Shown one piece after another: positions 9,082-18,912 of a DNA stretch of 50,555 nt (positions within the stretch are counted from its first letter, which is position 1; every line of letters begins with the position of its first letter). The stretch is from NCBI GenBank assembly GCA_037447655.1, contig JBBHKE010002686.1, positions 149,533-200,087 of the forward strand. The letters are read 5' to 3'. The stretch comes from Zygnema cylindricum. Its lineage: Eukaryota; Streptophyta; Zygnematophyceae; Zygnematales; Zygnemataceae. Both the position numbers and the translations under genes were made by a program. The notes under the pieces are model-generated. The model did no database searches and was not told the DNA's origin. It was given only the letters and a program-made list of their open reading frames with translations.

Positions 9082-11940
9082 AGTAATGAAACGAAGAAAC
9101 TTTATTATGCTGGTGTTCATGATATTATGATGTGGCATAAGAGGCTTGGGCATGTGAATCTAGATAAGTTAAGAGAGATGAAAAAGATGGGAGTGGTGGA
9201 AGGGATTCAGTTCAGTGAGAGTGATGATATAAGTGATTGTAGTGGGTGTGCTCAAGGTAAAGCACACAGATTACCGTTTCCAAAAACAGCCACCTACAAG
9301 GGAGAAAAACTTCTAGATCTAGTACACACAGATATTTGGGGACCGGCTAGAGTGCCCTCACCGGGGGGGAAGAGATTTATGATGACTATAACTGATGATT
9401 GGTCTCGGTATTCCCGAGTATATTTTTTGAAAAACAAGTCAGAAGCTGAGGACTGTTTTAGACAATATAAAGCATGGAGCGAAAAACTCCATGAAACTCC
9501 AATCAAGAGAGTAAGGAGTGACAATGGTGGAGAGTATACTTCTAACCAGTTTGAGGATTTTTTGAGGGAAGATGGGGTTCAACACCAAAAGACAGTGCCA
9601 GAAAATCCTGAACAGAATGGGGTAGCTGAAAGGTTAAATAGAACACTAAGTGATAGTGCTAGAAGTATGTTGTCGGATAAGAAAATAGGAAAAAGGTTTT
9701 GGGCAGAAGCAATGAACTGTGCTAATTACCTCAAAAATAGAGTTCTTACTTCAGCTATAAAAGATCAAACACCTTATGAGAGATGGACAGGCCGGAAACC
9801 AGACTTATCTCATTTAAAGGTTTTCGGCAGTCAAGTATTCAGTCTAGATACTGATCGGTCCAATTGGAAGCTAGATCCTAAAGGAAAACCGGGATACTTA
9901 TTAGGATATGATGAGGATGTTAAAGGATATAGAGTTTATGATCTAAAAAGAGAAGATATAATCTTAGTAAAGCATCTAGTAGTTATGGATGAAGGAAAGT
10001 CTGTGGATCCCTTCAAATATACAAAGTCAGTAAAAATCAGATTTGAGTCAGAAAATTCTGATGACTTTGAGCTTCCTAACTATCCAGGTTTTAGAGACGA
10101 TGACATTCTTGCAGGAACAAATCAGACCGAAAAGGACTCGGCTGTGGAAACTCCAGTGACAACTCTACTCGAAGCGGAAGACGTGGTGGAAATTGATTCG
10201 AAATCAAGGGATAGGGGAGAAGCCGAGTTTGTTCGAAAGAATCCACGAGAACCATCTATTCCGGCCTCAGATTTTGAGGGAGGGAGGAGAAGTAGCAAAA
10301 GACTGCAAGAAAAACAGGTTAATAACAAGGTAACTAAACTATCTCATCAAGATGAACCTCAAACTTATCGAGAGGCGATGACTTGTCCAGAAAGAAACCG
10401 GTGGAAGACAGCCATCAATGAGGAGATGGCTTCAATCATGGCAGCCGATACTTGGGAGCTGGTGGACTGTCCACCTAACCGAAAACCAATCGGTTGTAAG
10501 TGGGTTTTCAAACTGAAACTGAACCCAGATAACACAATCGAGCGCTACAAGGCCAGATTAGTGGCAAAGGGATTTACACAAAAGGAAGGAATTGACTACG
10601 AGGAAACCTTTGCCCCGGTGGTCAGATTTCCCTCCGTCCGCATACTTCTCAGTTTAGCAGCGGCGGAAGACATGGAAGTGCACCAGATGGACATCAAAAC
10701 AGCCTTTTTGCATGGAGAATTAGAAGAGGAGATCTTCATGCGACAACCCGAAGGGTTTGTGGAAGAAGGAGAGGAGAGTAAGGTATGCCGGCTGATTAAA
10801 TCTCTTTATGGTTTGAAACAGGCGCCTCGACAGTGGAATAAGAAGCTTGATGAGTTTCTTACCGGTCTAGGATATATTCGGATCAGCTCAGATCACTCAA
10901 TCTATGTTTTCGAAGATGAGGAAGGTTTTATATTTATTGCAATTTATGTTGATGATTTGCTTGTTTTAAGTAAATCAATGGAAAAAATTAATAAACTGAA
11001 AACCGATCTTAAGGGGAGATTTGAAATGAAGGATATGGGGGAAGCAAAATATATTTTGGGAATTCAAGTAGAGAGAGACCGAAAAAGAAAAATTATAAGA
11101 TTGACTCAAAAGGAAGCAATTGGAAACATGCTTGAAAAATTTCAAATGGATAAAGCTAATAGTTGCACAACTCCAATGGAATTGAAGAAGGGAAGTGAGG
11201 GGAGTGAGGAAGAAGGAGTCATAGTCTTAGACGAGGAATTATCTCCTGAAGAACATAAGTTCATGCAGACTATTCCTTACAGGCAAGTAGTGGGAAGTCT
11301 AATCTATTTTATGAATTGTACCCGGCCGGATTTAGCCGCAGCTGTAGGAGTGCTGAGTAGAAGTCTAAATGCTCCCACTAAGAAGGATTGGGAGGCAGCT
11401 AAGAGAGTCCTTAGATACTTGGTAGGAACTAGAGATCTATGGTTGCATTTGGGTGGGGAGAATACTGACATCACTACTTGGAGTGATGCCAGTTATGGTG
11501 ATGCTCCGATGAGGAGATGTACTTCTGGATATGTATTATATGTGGGTGATGGGGCTTGCTGTTGGAGTAGCAAACAGCAAAAGGTTATTGCTCAGTCCAC
11601 CATGGAGGCTGAGCATATGGCCTCTTGCTCTACTGTAAAAGAATTGATGTGGGTCAAGTCTTTGCTTGGTGAGCTTGGTCACCTTAAGAGTGGTGTGCAG
11701 AAAATATTTTGTGATAATCAAGCAGCAATCGCTATTTATGCCAATCCTAAACACCATTATAAAGCCAAACACATGGACATCAGACTCAGCTTTGTTAGAG
11801 AGAAAGTAGAAAACAAAATAATCAGTTTAGAGTACAGACTAGATAGTGAGATGGTAGCAGATATGATGACCAAACCTGTGCCTTCCCCTAAGCTAATTTT
11901 TTGCAGGGAGAAGTGTGGTCTGAAATTAAAGATTGACTAG
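9082..11940 (+). CDS. element A integrase-reverse transcriptase-RNase H
   Basis: The same frame resumes after the TAA and is open for 953 codons to TAG at 11938-11940; the first internal ATG is at 9127. Order: integrase HHCC finger (HKRLGH ... CSGCAQGK), integrase core with DDE residues (HTDIWGP, RSDNGGEY, NGVAERLNRT), a charged linker, reverse transcriptase (WVFKLKLNPDN, then active site YVDDLLVLS) and RNase H (TTWSDASYGDAP, STMEAEHMA). All key catalytic residues are present. Integrase before RT defines Ty1/copia. It could be expressed only by readthrough of the TAA or internal initiation, neither of which has direct support, so the copy is probably inactive by one substitution. Confidence 0.93.
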   Translation, partial: SNETKKLYYAGVHDIMMWHKRLGHVNLDKLREMKKMGVVEGIQFSESDDISDCSGCAQGKAHRLPFPKTATYKGEKLLDLVHTDIWGPARVPSPGGKRFMMTITDDWSRYSRVYFLKNKSEAEDCFRQYKAWSEKLHETPIKRVRSDNGGEYTSNQFEDFLREDGVQHQKTVPENPEQNGVAERLNRTLSDSARSMLSDKKIGKRFWAEAMNCANYLKNRVLTSAIKDQTPYERWTGRKPDLSHLKVFGSQVFSLDTDRSNWKLDPKGKPGYLLGYDEDVKGYRVYDLKREDIILVKHLVVMDEGKSVDPFKYTKSVKIRFESENSDDFELPNYPGFRDDDILAGTNQTEKDSAVETPVTTLLEAEDVVEIDSKSRDRGEAEFVRKNPREPSIPASDFEGGRRSSKRLQEKQVNNKVTKLSHQDEPQTYREAMTCPERNRWKTAINEEMASIMAADTWELVDCPPNRKPIGCKWVFKLKLNPDNTIERYKARLVAKGFTQKEGIDYEETFAPVVRFPSVRILLSLAAAEDMEVHQMDIKTAFLHGELEEEIFMRQPEGFVEEGEESKVCRLIKSLYGLKQAPRQWNKKLDEFLTGLGYIRISSDHSIYVFEDEEGFIFIAIYVDDLLVLSKSMEKINKLKTDLKGRFEMKDMGEAKYILGIQVERDRKRKIIRLTQKEAIGNMLEKFQMDKANSCTTPMELKKGSEGSEEEGVIVLDEELSPEEHKFMQTIPYRQVVGSLIYFMNCTRPDLAAAVGVLSRSLNAPTKKDWEAAKRVLRYLVGTRDLWLHLGGENTDITTWSDASYGDAPMRRCTSGYVLYVGDGACCWSSKQQKVIAQSTMEAEHMASCSTVKELMWVKSLLGELGHLKSGVQKIFCDNQAAIAIYANPKHHYKAKHMDIRLSFVREKVENKIISLEYRLDSEMVADMMTKPVPSPKLIFCREKCGLKLKID

Positions 11941-11953
11941 AAAATAAGGGGAG
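11941..11953 (+). other. polypurine tract of element A
   Basis: AAAATAAGGGGAG lies immediately before the 3' LTR, where the plus-strand primer is expected. The same motif precedes the 3' LTR of element E. Confidence 0.8.
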
Positions 11954-13002
11954 TGTAGAAACTAATGGTTTTATTAGTATTTTCTAGGTCTGAAAAGAAA
12001 TATAGAAGTCGAGGCAGTCTATCTCTAACTTCTTTCTCCAACTCTCAAACTTGTCGCAGTCACTGAGAAATTGGAGAGGAAGCTAGAGCCATGGCTACCT
12101 TGGCTATCCTGAGGTTTACGGGAATTTTATATTAGGGTTTATATATTTAATTAAAATGTATGTGCCGGCGGCAGGATTTGATCCTTGAACCTGCCGGCCG
12201 GCAGACACAATGTAGCCGGTAGCCTTAGCCGTTTCATCTAGCGGTAGTGTTACCTAGCATATAGTTTGATAATTATTTATATATGTATACAAGCGATAAA
12301 CCATTTAACTAGAATTAATTACGGGATACATAGATCCAGTAATATGTAATGTACGACTTACGGTACGGACATAAATCAGTACCGCGCATTTGTTTCGTAA
12401 ATGAAACAAATACCGCGCATGTATTTATTACGGCTACGATTAAAGCCGAATTTAATCGGACGGCCGGGATTAGCGCCGAGATCGCGGAGGAAGATTTCGG
12501 CGGTTTGTGGCCATCGCCACATCGGATGACGCGTGGCAAAATTCCGTTGGATTGTGGAAACTCCGGAGATTATGGCACCGAATCCGGATTTGACATGTGT
12601 CGACATTTTGGCCATGTCGTACAATATCCGTACATAAAGTACACCGGCAGCTGTACTTTTGCGTACGGAACTCAATTCTGATTGGTTCCGTACATCAGTA
12701 GATAGAGTCTGTGAGAGAGATAGGACTTAGAAAAATTAGAAGATAGAACCCTCTCTCCCAGAGAGCTTCTGTACAAAAGGTCAACTTTGACCCTCCATAA
12801 CTTACTGCTCAGGGGAGCAAATTCAAAGATTCTTTTTGCTATCGACTCAGGGGAGTCTTGTCTTCACAGGGGTGAAGTTGGTCAGAGTTTTTGTCTGCCA
12901 GGGTGGCAGTTATTTTTGCTTAAACACAAAGGGGTCAGGATTATCCTAGAGGCTTCTTGGAAGATGTCCACTCTGAGGACTTATGGAGGTCTCAGAGTTT
13001 CA
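11954..13002 (+). repeat. 3' LTR of element A
   Basis: 1049 bp, the same length as the 5' LTR and nearly identical. It is followed by the ATCCT target duplication. Confidence 0.95.
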
Positions 13003-13007
13003 ATCCT

Positions 13008-14959
13008 CAAACTGGTTAGGAGTATACTCTCCACCATTGTCACTCTTTATTCTCTTGATTGGAGTTTCATGGAGTTTTACGCTCCATGCTTTATATTGTC
13101 TAAAACAATCCCGAGCTTCGAACTTGTTTTTCAAAAAATACACCCGGAATACCGAGACCAATCATCAATGATAGTCATCATAAATCTCTTCCCCCCCGGT
13201 GAGGGCACTTTAGCTGATCTCCAAATATCTTTGTGTACTAGATCTAGAATTTTTTCTCCCTTATAGGTGGTTGTTTTAGGAAAAGGTAATCTGTGTGCTT
13301 TACCTTCAGCACATCCACTACAATCACTTATATTATCACTCTCACTGAACTGAATCCCTTCCACCACTCCCATCTTTTTCAGCTCTCTTAACTTATCTAG
13401 ATTCACATGCCCAAGCCTCTTATGCCACATCATAATATCATAAACACCAACATAATAAAGTTTATTCGTTTCATTACTTAAAATCAGCCTAAACATCCCA
13501 TGGCTACCTTTCTCAGCAATGAAATAGACATCATCCTCAAAACTAGCAGTAAAGACTCCTTCCCTAGTGATAGTAAAAAATCCCTTATCATCTAATACAG
13601 ATGTAGAGATGAGGTTTTTGTTCAGCTCTGGAATAAACAATACATCGGAGAATATTACTATGAATGTCTTTCCTTCTACTGACACTTTCAGATCTACCGA
13701 TCCTACAAGAGTAGTGGTGACTATCCTCCCATCCCCGTACTCTATCTCTACGATGGGAATCTTCCTTATCTTAGTGAACAGGTGCCTATCCTTACACATG
13801 TGCATGGAGGCACCTGAATCTATAATCCAGCCTACTTCACCTTTCAATCCACCGTAAGCACATTTGTGCCTTCGTGGAGTTTCGACCTCGTTTTTCACCT
13901 CCAACCCCTCATCCAAAAAGAGCTCATCGTCCTCGTCCTCGGGTTCCGCCTCATGTACCTGTGTCACAAGGGCCTTTTTCTTTCCTCTCGGGGTACCAAC
14001 GGTCTGCCCCTCCTTTAACCGAAGCTCGGTTAGCTTAGTGCACTCTACCATATAGTGCCCCAGTTTCTTGCAAAAATGACATAAACCTTTGGGATCCCTT
14101 GGCCCGAACTCGTCGGCCTGATTCTTCTGCTCCCTTCCCTCATAGTTTCCGACCAGTTTCCGGGAATCCTTGTTCCTCTAATCGGTCAAAGTTGCCAAGG
14201 CTTGGCCACTCTTTCCTCCCCTTCGGATCTCAATCGTATTCTCCCGAACGAGAATCATCCCTACCACTAAGTTCCATATCCACCTTGAGTCCGGCAAGTC
14301 CTGCACACGGTTGACTATGTTCTCGAACTCATCGGGTAACTTCATCAGTAATTAGTTAACCTTTTCTTTTTCACTAAAATCTTTTCCCGCACTCTCTAGC
14401 TCCATGAAGAGTGTTGCAAGCTCATTGCAAAAAATCCAACATTTTCCCCCCTTTGTATACATATTCCTTAACTTTCTGATCAGCCAACTGTTGTTGCTAA
14501 ATCGTCCCACTTCGGTACATCTCTATGAGAGCCATCCACAGATCGGATGCCCTTTCTACCTGCAAATGAGGACATGCAAGTCTTTGAGTAAGATGGCGTA
14601 GGATGAAGTGCTTTGCCGCCATATTGTTGAAATCCCAGGTTTGAGTATTATTCTCCTCGTTCCTCGGAATAGGTGACATGTATGCTAAACCAGTTGCTAT
14701 TGGTGTGGTCGTCTCCTTCTCCGCTCCTTTGTCCACCACCTCTCATTCCTTTGTTTCCTCCGTTGAAGGTGAATCCTCTTTCCTGGTGAATCTGCTTCCT
14801 TTAAACCCTGGAGGAATTCCAAGACTTGATGGACGCCCCAATCGTCCACTCACTATCCCCCAAAACCTTTTTTCACATAGAGCTCCTATCATCATACTTT
14901 CCCAGTATATGAAGCCAGTTCCATTAAAGATTGGTACCCTAGAGGGTGGGTCCATAACC
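13008..14959 (-). pseudogene. element B gag, protease and integrase N-terminus (disrupted)
   Basis: This is the first half of B gag-pol, minus strand, from the PBS (14945-14959; reverse complement GGTTATGGACCCACC) toward the insertion of A. Gag begins at the ATG at 14979 in the LTR. A stop after EETKE (about 14743) and a Gln-to-stop change before QQQLADQ (about 14497) break it. The clean stretch 13131-14051 holds the acidic spacer, protease with an intact DSGASMHMC, and the integrase finger (HKRLGH, CSGC) to WSRYSG. A frameshift near 13131 precedes the last integrase codons, up to the target site of A. Confidence 0.92.
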
Positions 14960-16023
14960 TGAAACTGTGAGACCTCCATAAGTCCTCAGAGTGGACAGCT
15001 TCCAAGAAGCTTCTAGGATAACCCTGACTTTTGTGTTTCAGCAAGAACAACTGCCACCCTCGCAGACAAAAACCCTGACCAACTTCACCGCTTTGAAGGC
15101 TAGACTCCCCTGAGTTGATAGCAAAAAGAATCTATGAATTTTCTCCTTTGAGCAGTAAGTTATGGAGGGTCAAAGTTGACCTTTTGTACAGAAGCTCTCT
15201 GAGAGACTGGGTCCTATCTCCTAATTTTTCTAAGTCCTATCACCGCACAGACTCCGTCTACTATTGTACGGAGCCAATCAGATTACATTTTCGTACACAA
15301 AAGTACAACTGCTGGTGTTCTTTATGTACGAACACTGTACGACAAGGCCTAAATGTCGACACGTGGTATATCCGGATTCGCTTCCTTAATCCTCGGAGAT
15401 GCCGCGATCCAATGTCATTCCGCCACATGTCATCCGATGTGGCGATAACGAAGAACCGCCGAAATCCTCTTCCGCGATCTCGGTGTTTAATTCCGGCCGT
15501 TTGATTAAATTCACATTTAATCGTAGCCGTAATAAATACATGCGCGGTATTCGTTTCGCTAAAGAAATAAACGCGCGGTATTCGTTTGTTATCCGTACTG
15601 TAATCCGTAGTTTTACATTAATGGATCTATGTCTCCCGTAAACAGTTTTAGTTAAATGATTAATCCTACGTGTTAATGGTTAACTAAGTATCAAACCCTA
15701 TAGTACGTAACACTAGGTATAGACTTAACGGATAAGGCTACCGGCTACAGGCAGCTTACCGACTGGAAGGTACCAGGATCAAATCCTCGAGGTATCACAT
15801 ATAATTTTTGTAAATAAACCCCTAATGGTAAATAAACTAATATTTATATCCCGTAAACCTCTGGATAGCCTAGGTAGCCATGGCTCTAGCTTCCTCTTCA
15901 ATTTCTCAGTGACTGCGACAAGTTTGAGAGTTGGAGAGAGAAGTTAGAGGTAGGCTGCCTCGGCTTCTTTCTATATTTCTATTCAGACCTAGAAAATACT
16001 TTAAAAGACCATTAATTTCTACA
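14960..16023 (-). repeat. 5' LTR of element B
   Basis: 1064 bp, reading TGTAGAAATTAATGG to the ...CAGTTTCA end on the minus strand. It is followed on the plus strand by TSD TGGTG. The plus-strand tRNA-like module is at 15726-15790. Confidence 0.93.
15726..15790 (+). other. tRNA-like module, antisense in 5' LTR of B
   Basis: AACGGATAAGGCTACCGG (A-box-like) and GGATCAAATCC (B-box-like, 15776-15786), with spacing of about 40 bp. This copy is better preserved than that in the left LTR. Confidence 0.5.
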
Positions 16024-16028
16024 TGGTG

Positions 16029-16143
16029 TTAAAGTGGTTAGTGCGCTAACAGTTGAAGTCCGAGGTCATAGGTTCGAGCCCTGGCCGACATTCTTTTACT
16101 TAGTATAGGACATACGAAATCTTGGATTTCACGGAAATCAACA
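16029..16143 (+). repeat. 3' LTR of TRIM, second part, with tRNA-like module
   Basis: It continues from 3090 after the B insertion and ends AATCAACA before TSD CCTCT. It contains AAGTGGTTAGTGCGCTAAC (16032-16050) and a canonical B-box GGTTCGAGCCC (16071-16081). Confidence 0.9.
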
Positions 16144-18203
16144 CCTCTAGAGTGCCCATATTTAATGGATTGGACTTTGTTTATTGGGAAATGATGATGG
16201 AGGGAGAACTTTTTGAGAAGCACCTATAAGGCATAGTGTCCGGGCGAATTCGTTGACCACCTCCACCTGGGTAAGGAGGAACACGTTTTTCTGGCACCTC
16301 CACCACCACAGTCACCATCACGAACGATGACGAGGAAGGGGAGGAAATAATCATAGAAGGAGAAAAGTGAGGAGTTGCTTCTCGAAGGACTCCATTGTCA
16401 AGGACGATACAGACAGTAGCACCACCAGCAATGGTGCCAAGGAGTCGGACCGAACGGTTAGAATATGAAAATTGGAACTATGAGGACAAGGTGGCTAAGC
16501 TCTTAATACTCAAAAGTGTAGTGAAAGGTATTGCCATTCACTTTATGCATGTTAGATCTTCCTCTCAGATTTGGGTATCTCGGGTAAACAAATATAAGAG
16601 TGGGTTATTGCAGCAGCAACAACTCGCAAAAAATAAAATTTCAGCTTATACTTACAAAAGAGGAGTATGAATGATTATTGCAATGACTTAGGAGCATTAT
16701 TTGGAGAATTAGAGAGCGCATGTAGCTCATGGTCTGAGAGACAAAGAGTTAATACATTGATAATGAAACTACCTGAAGAGTATAAGGATATCATTAATCG
16801 GTTGCAAGATCTAGGTGATAGCAATTGGAATTGGGATGATACAGTGGGGATGATTATAGTGAAACAGAGTACCATATTACTTAGGAGAGGAATTCCGAGT
16901 GTTCAAGCATTGGCTGCACAATCTGATTGGCATAAGCGTGATGAGGAAAAATGAAAGGATCCTTATCGAAACTTTGGAGGAAAAAGACAAGGAGGTGGCA
17001 GATTTTATCGAGGGGAGAGGAGCTTCTTGAGGTGAACTATGTCACTTCTGCTAGAAACCGGGACATTATATGGCAAACTGTGTCAAGCTTGCAGATCTCT
17101 AACTGAAAGATGAACAAGGTTCCTCAAGAGATGGAGGAAAGAAAAACTACGACTGGGTTATGCGAGAAAGACCGCCGAACCGGAAGAGGAGCTTGAGGAG
17201 CTTCTTCTTAAACGAAAAACCACTGAGAAACATGCAGACACTCTACAAAGAAAAACGTGTGCTTTCGAAGGTAAGAGGGATCCACCTGAGGATGGGTGGA
17301 TCATACACTCAGGGGCCTCAATGCATATGTGCAAGGATAAGAGGTGGTTTACTAAATTAAGAAAAATTCCAACAGTTGAGATACAGTATGGAGATGGTAG
17401 AGTAGAAACCACAAGTCTCGTTGGATCGATTAATTTAAAAGTTATAGTTGATGGAAAGGCTTCAATTATAACACTCTCAGATATTGCTTACATTCCACAA
17501 CTTAGCAAGAATCTAGTCTCTACAGCTATTCTAGATAAAAAAGAGTTTGAAACAGGTATTAAGAAATGAATCTTCACAACTAGCTTTGATAATGAGGTTT
17601 ATTTCATAGCTGAAAAAGGTAGTCAAGGAATGTTCAAAATTGTACTTTGCAATGAATAGGGTGTTCTCTACTCGTGTAGAAGTGATATGATGCTTTGGCA
17701 CAAGAGGTTGGGGCATGTGAATCTAGTTAGATTAAAGATATTGAAGAAAAAATGAATAGTGGATAGAATTGAGTTTGGAGATGATGAGACCTCATATGAT
17801 TGTAGTGGATGTGCCCAAGGGAATATTCATAGACTTCCATTTCCAAAGGCATCCTTATTTTGAAGAGAGAAAGTATTAGATATTGTTCACACTGATGTTT
17901 GGGGACCACCTAGGTATGTTTCACATGGGGGGAAAAGATGGATGCTAACCATTACAAATGGTTGGTCTAGATACACTAAGAAATACTTTCTTAGACATAA
18001 GTCATAGGTACTAAGATGTTTCAAATAATACAAATTATGGAGTGAAAAATTACATGAAACCTCAATAAAAGAGATAAGAAGTGATAATGGGAAAAAATAC
18101 ACCTCATAGGAATTTGAACAATTTCTTAAAGAATAACGAATCTATCATGAGAAAACTGTTTTTTATAATCTGGAACAAAATGGTGTAGCAAAAGAGTGAA
18201 TAA
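16144..18203 (+). pseudogene. element C gag-protease-integrase (decayed)
   Basis: Element C resumes here with gag. Readable pieces: gag 16395-16670 and 16667-16954 (one stop and frame change between them), a zinc knuckle near 17045 in which a stop codon interrupts CHFC*KPGHYM, and protease at about 17298-17570, where the catalytic motif is HSGASMHMC, so the Asp is replaced by His. The integrase finger (HKRLGHVN near 17700, CSGCAQG near 17800) and core pieces follow, to about 18190 (EQNGVA). Many in-frame stops occur (17568, 17656, 17752, 17861, 18004, 18107). LTR D begins at 18204. The copy is non-functional and was already decaying. Confidence 0.88.
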
Positions 18204-18869
18204 TGTAGAAATAAAAAGGTTATTTTAGTATTTTCTAGGTTTTGCAAAATGCAGAAAAGAAGCAGAGGCAGTCTGCCTCTAACTTCTCTCTTCAGCTCCC
18301 ACACTTGTCGTAGTCACTGAAGGTTGAAGAGGGAGCTAGAGCCATGGCTGCCTATGCTGATTAGAGATAGAGTTACGGGTTGTAGATTTTGGTAGATTTA
18401 CCAAAATATAAATTGACGGACCCAGGATTTGAACCGGGTACCTATCGTCCACTTTTAGCCTGTAGCATTAGCCATTTAGTCTGCCATCATGCTTGGAGGT
18501 GTATGGTTTGATAGTTTATTAATTCTTAACACGTAGTCTATTTCATTAAACGGGATATTTAAACATAGATACAATTTGTAAAGTACGGCGTACGGAACAT
18601 TCGAAACAAATACTGCACATTTTGTTTAGAAAGCGAAAGAAATAATGCGGAAGTATTTATGACGGTCACGATTGTAACCCGGCTTAATCGGACGGCCACC
18701 AAGCATGCCGAGATCGTGGAATAGGTTTTCGGCGGTTTGCGGTTGATGTCACGTCAATTGCCACGTGGCACAATCACATTGGATTACGACATCTCCTGGG
18801 ATTCCAAGAACGAATCCAAAAATGACATGTGTCGACTTTTTGGCCATGTTGTACAATATCCGTACATAA
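18204..18869 (+). repeat. partial LTR of copia element D at assembly gap
   Basis: It starts TGTAGAAATAAAAAGG inside integrase of C and is nearly identical to the first two thirds of the solo LTR at 29116-30147. It carries the antisense tRNA-like module (B-box complement GGATTTGAACC, 18425-18435). It stops at the N run, so it is unknown whether this is a solo LTR or the start of a full element. Confidence 0.85.
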
Positions 18870-18879
18870 NNNNNNNNNN
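18870..18879. other. assembly gap (10 Ns)
   Basis: Ten Ns, a conventional placeholder of unknown true length. Left is LTR D; right, after 33 bases of purine-rich DNA, is a biotin synthase exon. The missing LTR end, the rest of C and the 5' exons of biotin synthase may lie here. Confidence 0.95.
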
Positions 18880-18912
18880 GAGAGGGGATGGGAGAGGGGA
18901 TGGGAGAGGGAG

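Larger units (their letters stand above)
6553..13002 (+). mobile_element. copia element A, nearly intact
   Basis: A complete 6450-bp Ty1/copia element with two 1049-bp LTRs (6553-7601, 11954-13002), half-tRNA PBS, gag-protease, integrase-RT-RNase H, and polypurine tract. A perfect TSD, ATCCT, lies at 6548-6552 and 13003-13007, inside the integrase of element B. By eye the two LTRs differ at about a dozen positions, so insertion is recent. The only obvious coding defect is one in-frame TAA (9079-9081) between protease and integrase. Confidence 0.95.
3091..16023 (-). mobile_element. copia element B, minus strand, split by element A
   Basis: A Ty1/copia element on the minus strand: 5' LTR at the right (14960-16023), 3' LTR at the left (3091-4157), and gag-pol between, interrupted at the integrase by element A (6553-13002). 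A perfect TSD, TGGTG, flanks it at 3086-3090 and 16024-16028. Its gag-pol carries several stops and frameshifts, and its LTRs differ more than those of A, so it is older than A. Confidence 0.93.
2692..16143 (+). mobile_element. TRIM (miniature LTR retroelement), split by element B
   Basis: The element has a 228-bp 5' LTR (2692-2919), 57 internal bases (2920-2976) and a 229-bp 3' LTR in two parts (2977-3090 and 16029-16143). Without the B insertion it is 514 bp. The PBS TGGTATCGGAGCC (2920-2932) matches the 3' end of initiator tRNA-Met with one mismatch. The polypurine tract AGGAGGGGAGG (2966-2976) abuts the 3' LTR. A perfect 5-bp TSD, CCTCT, lies at 2687-2691 and 16144-16148. There is no coding capacity. 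It inserted into the start of gag of element C. Confidence 0.9.
1790..18203 (+). mobile_element. copia element C, outer host of a nested insertion
   Basis: This is an old Ty1/copia element: 5' LTR 1790-2672, PBS 2673-2687, gag start to 2691, then interrupted by the TRIM/B/A nest (2692-16143). It resumes at 16144 with gag, zinc knuckle, protease and integrase N-terminus, up to 18203, where LTR D begins. The 3' half of pol and the 3' LTR are not seen, so no TSD can be confirmed (5' flank is CTGCG, 1785-1789). Numerous stops and frameshifts make it the oldest copia layer. Confidence 0.85.

Noticed and set aside
15726-15790. Genuine tRNA gene in the LTR
   Set aside because: Boxes are recognisable but no complete acceptor and anticodon stems could be drawn; kept only as tRNA-like.
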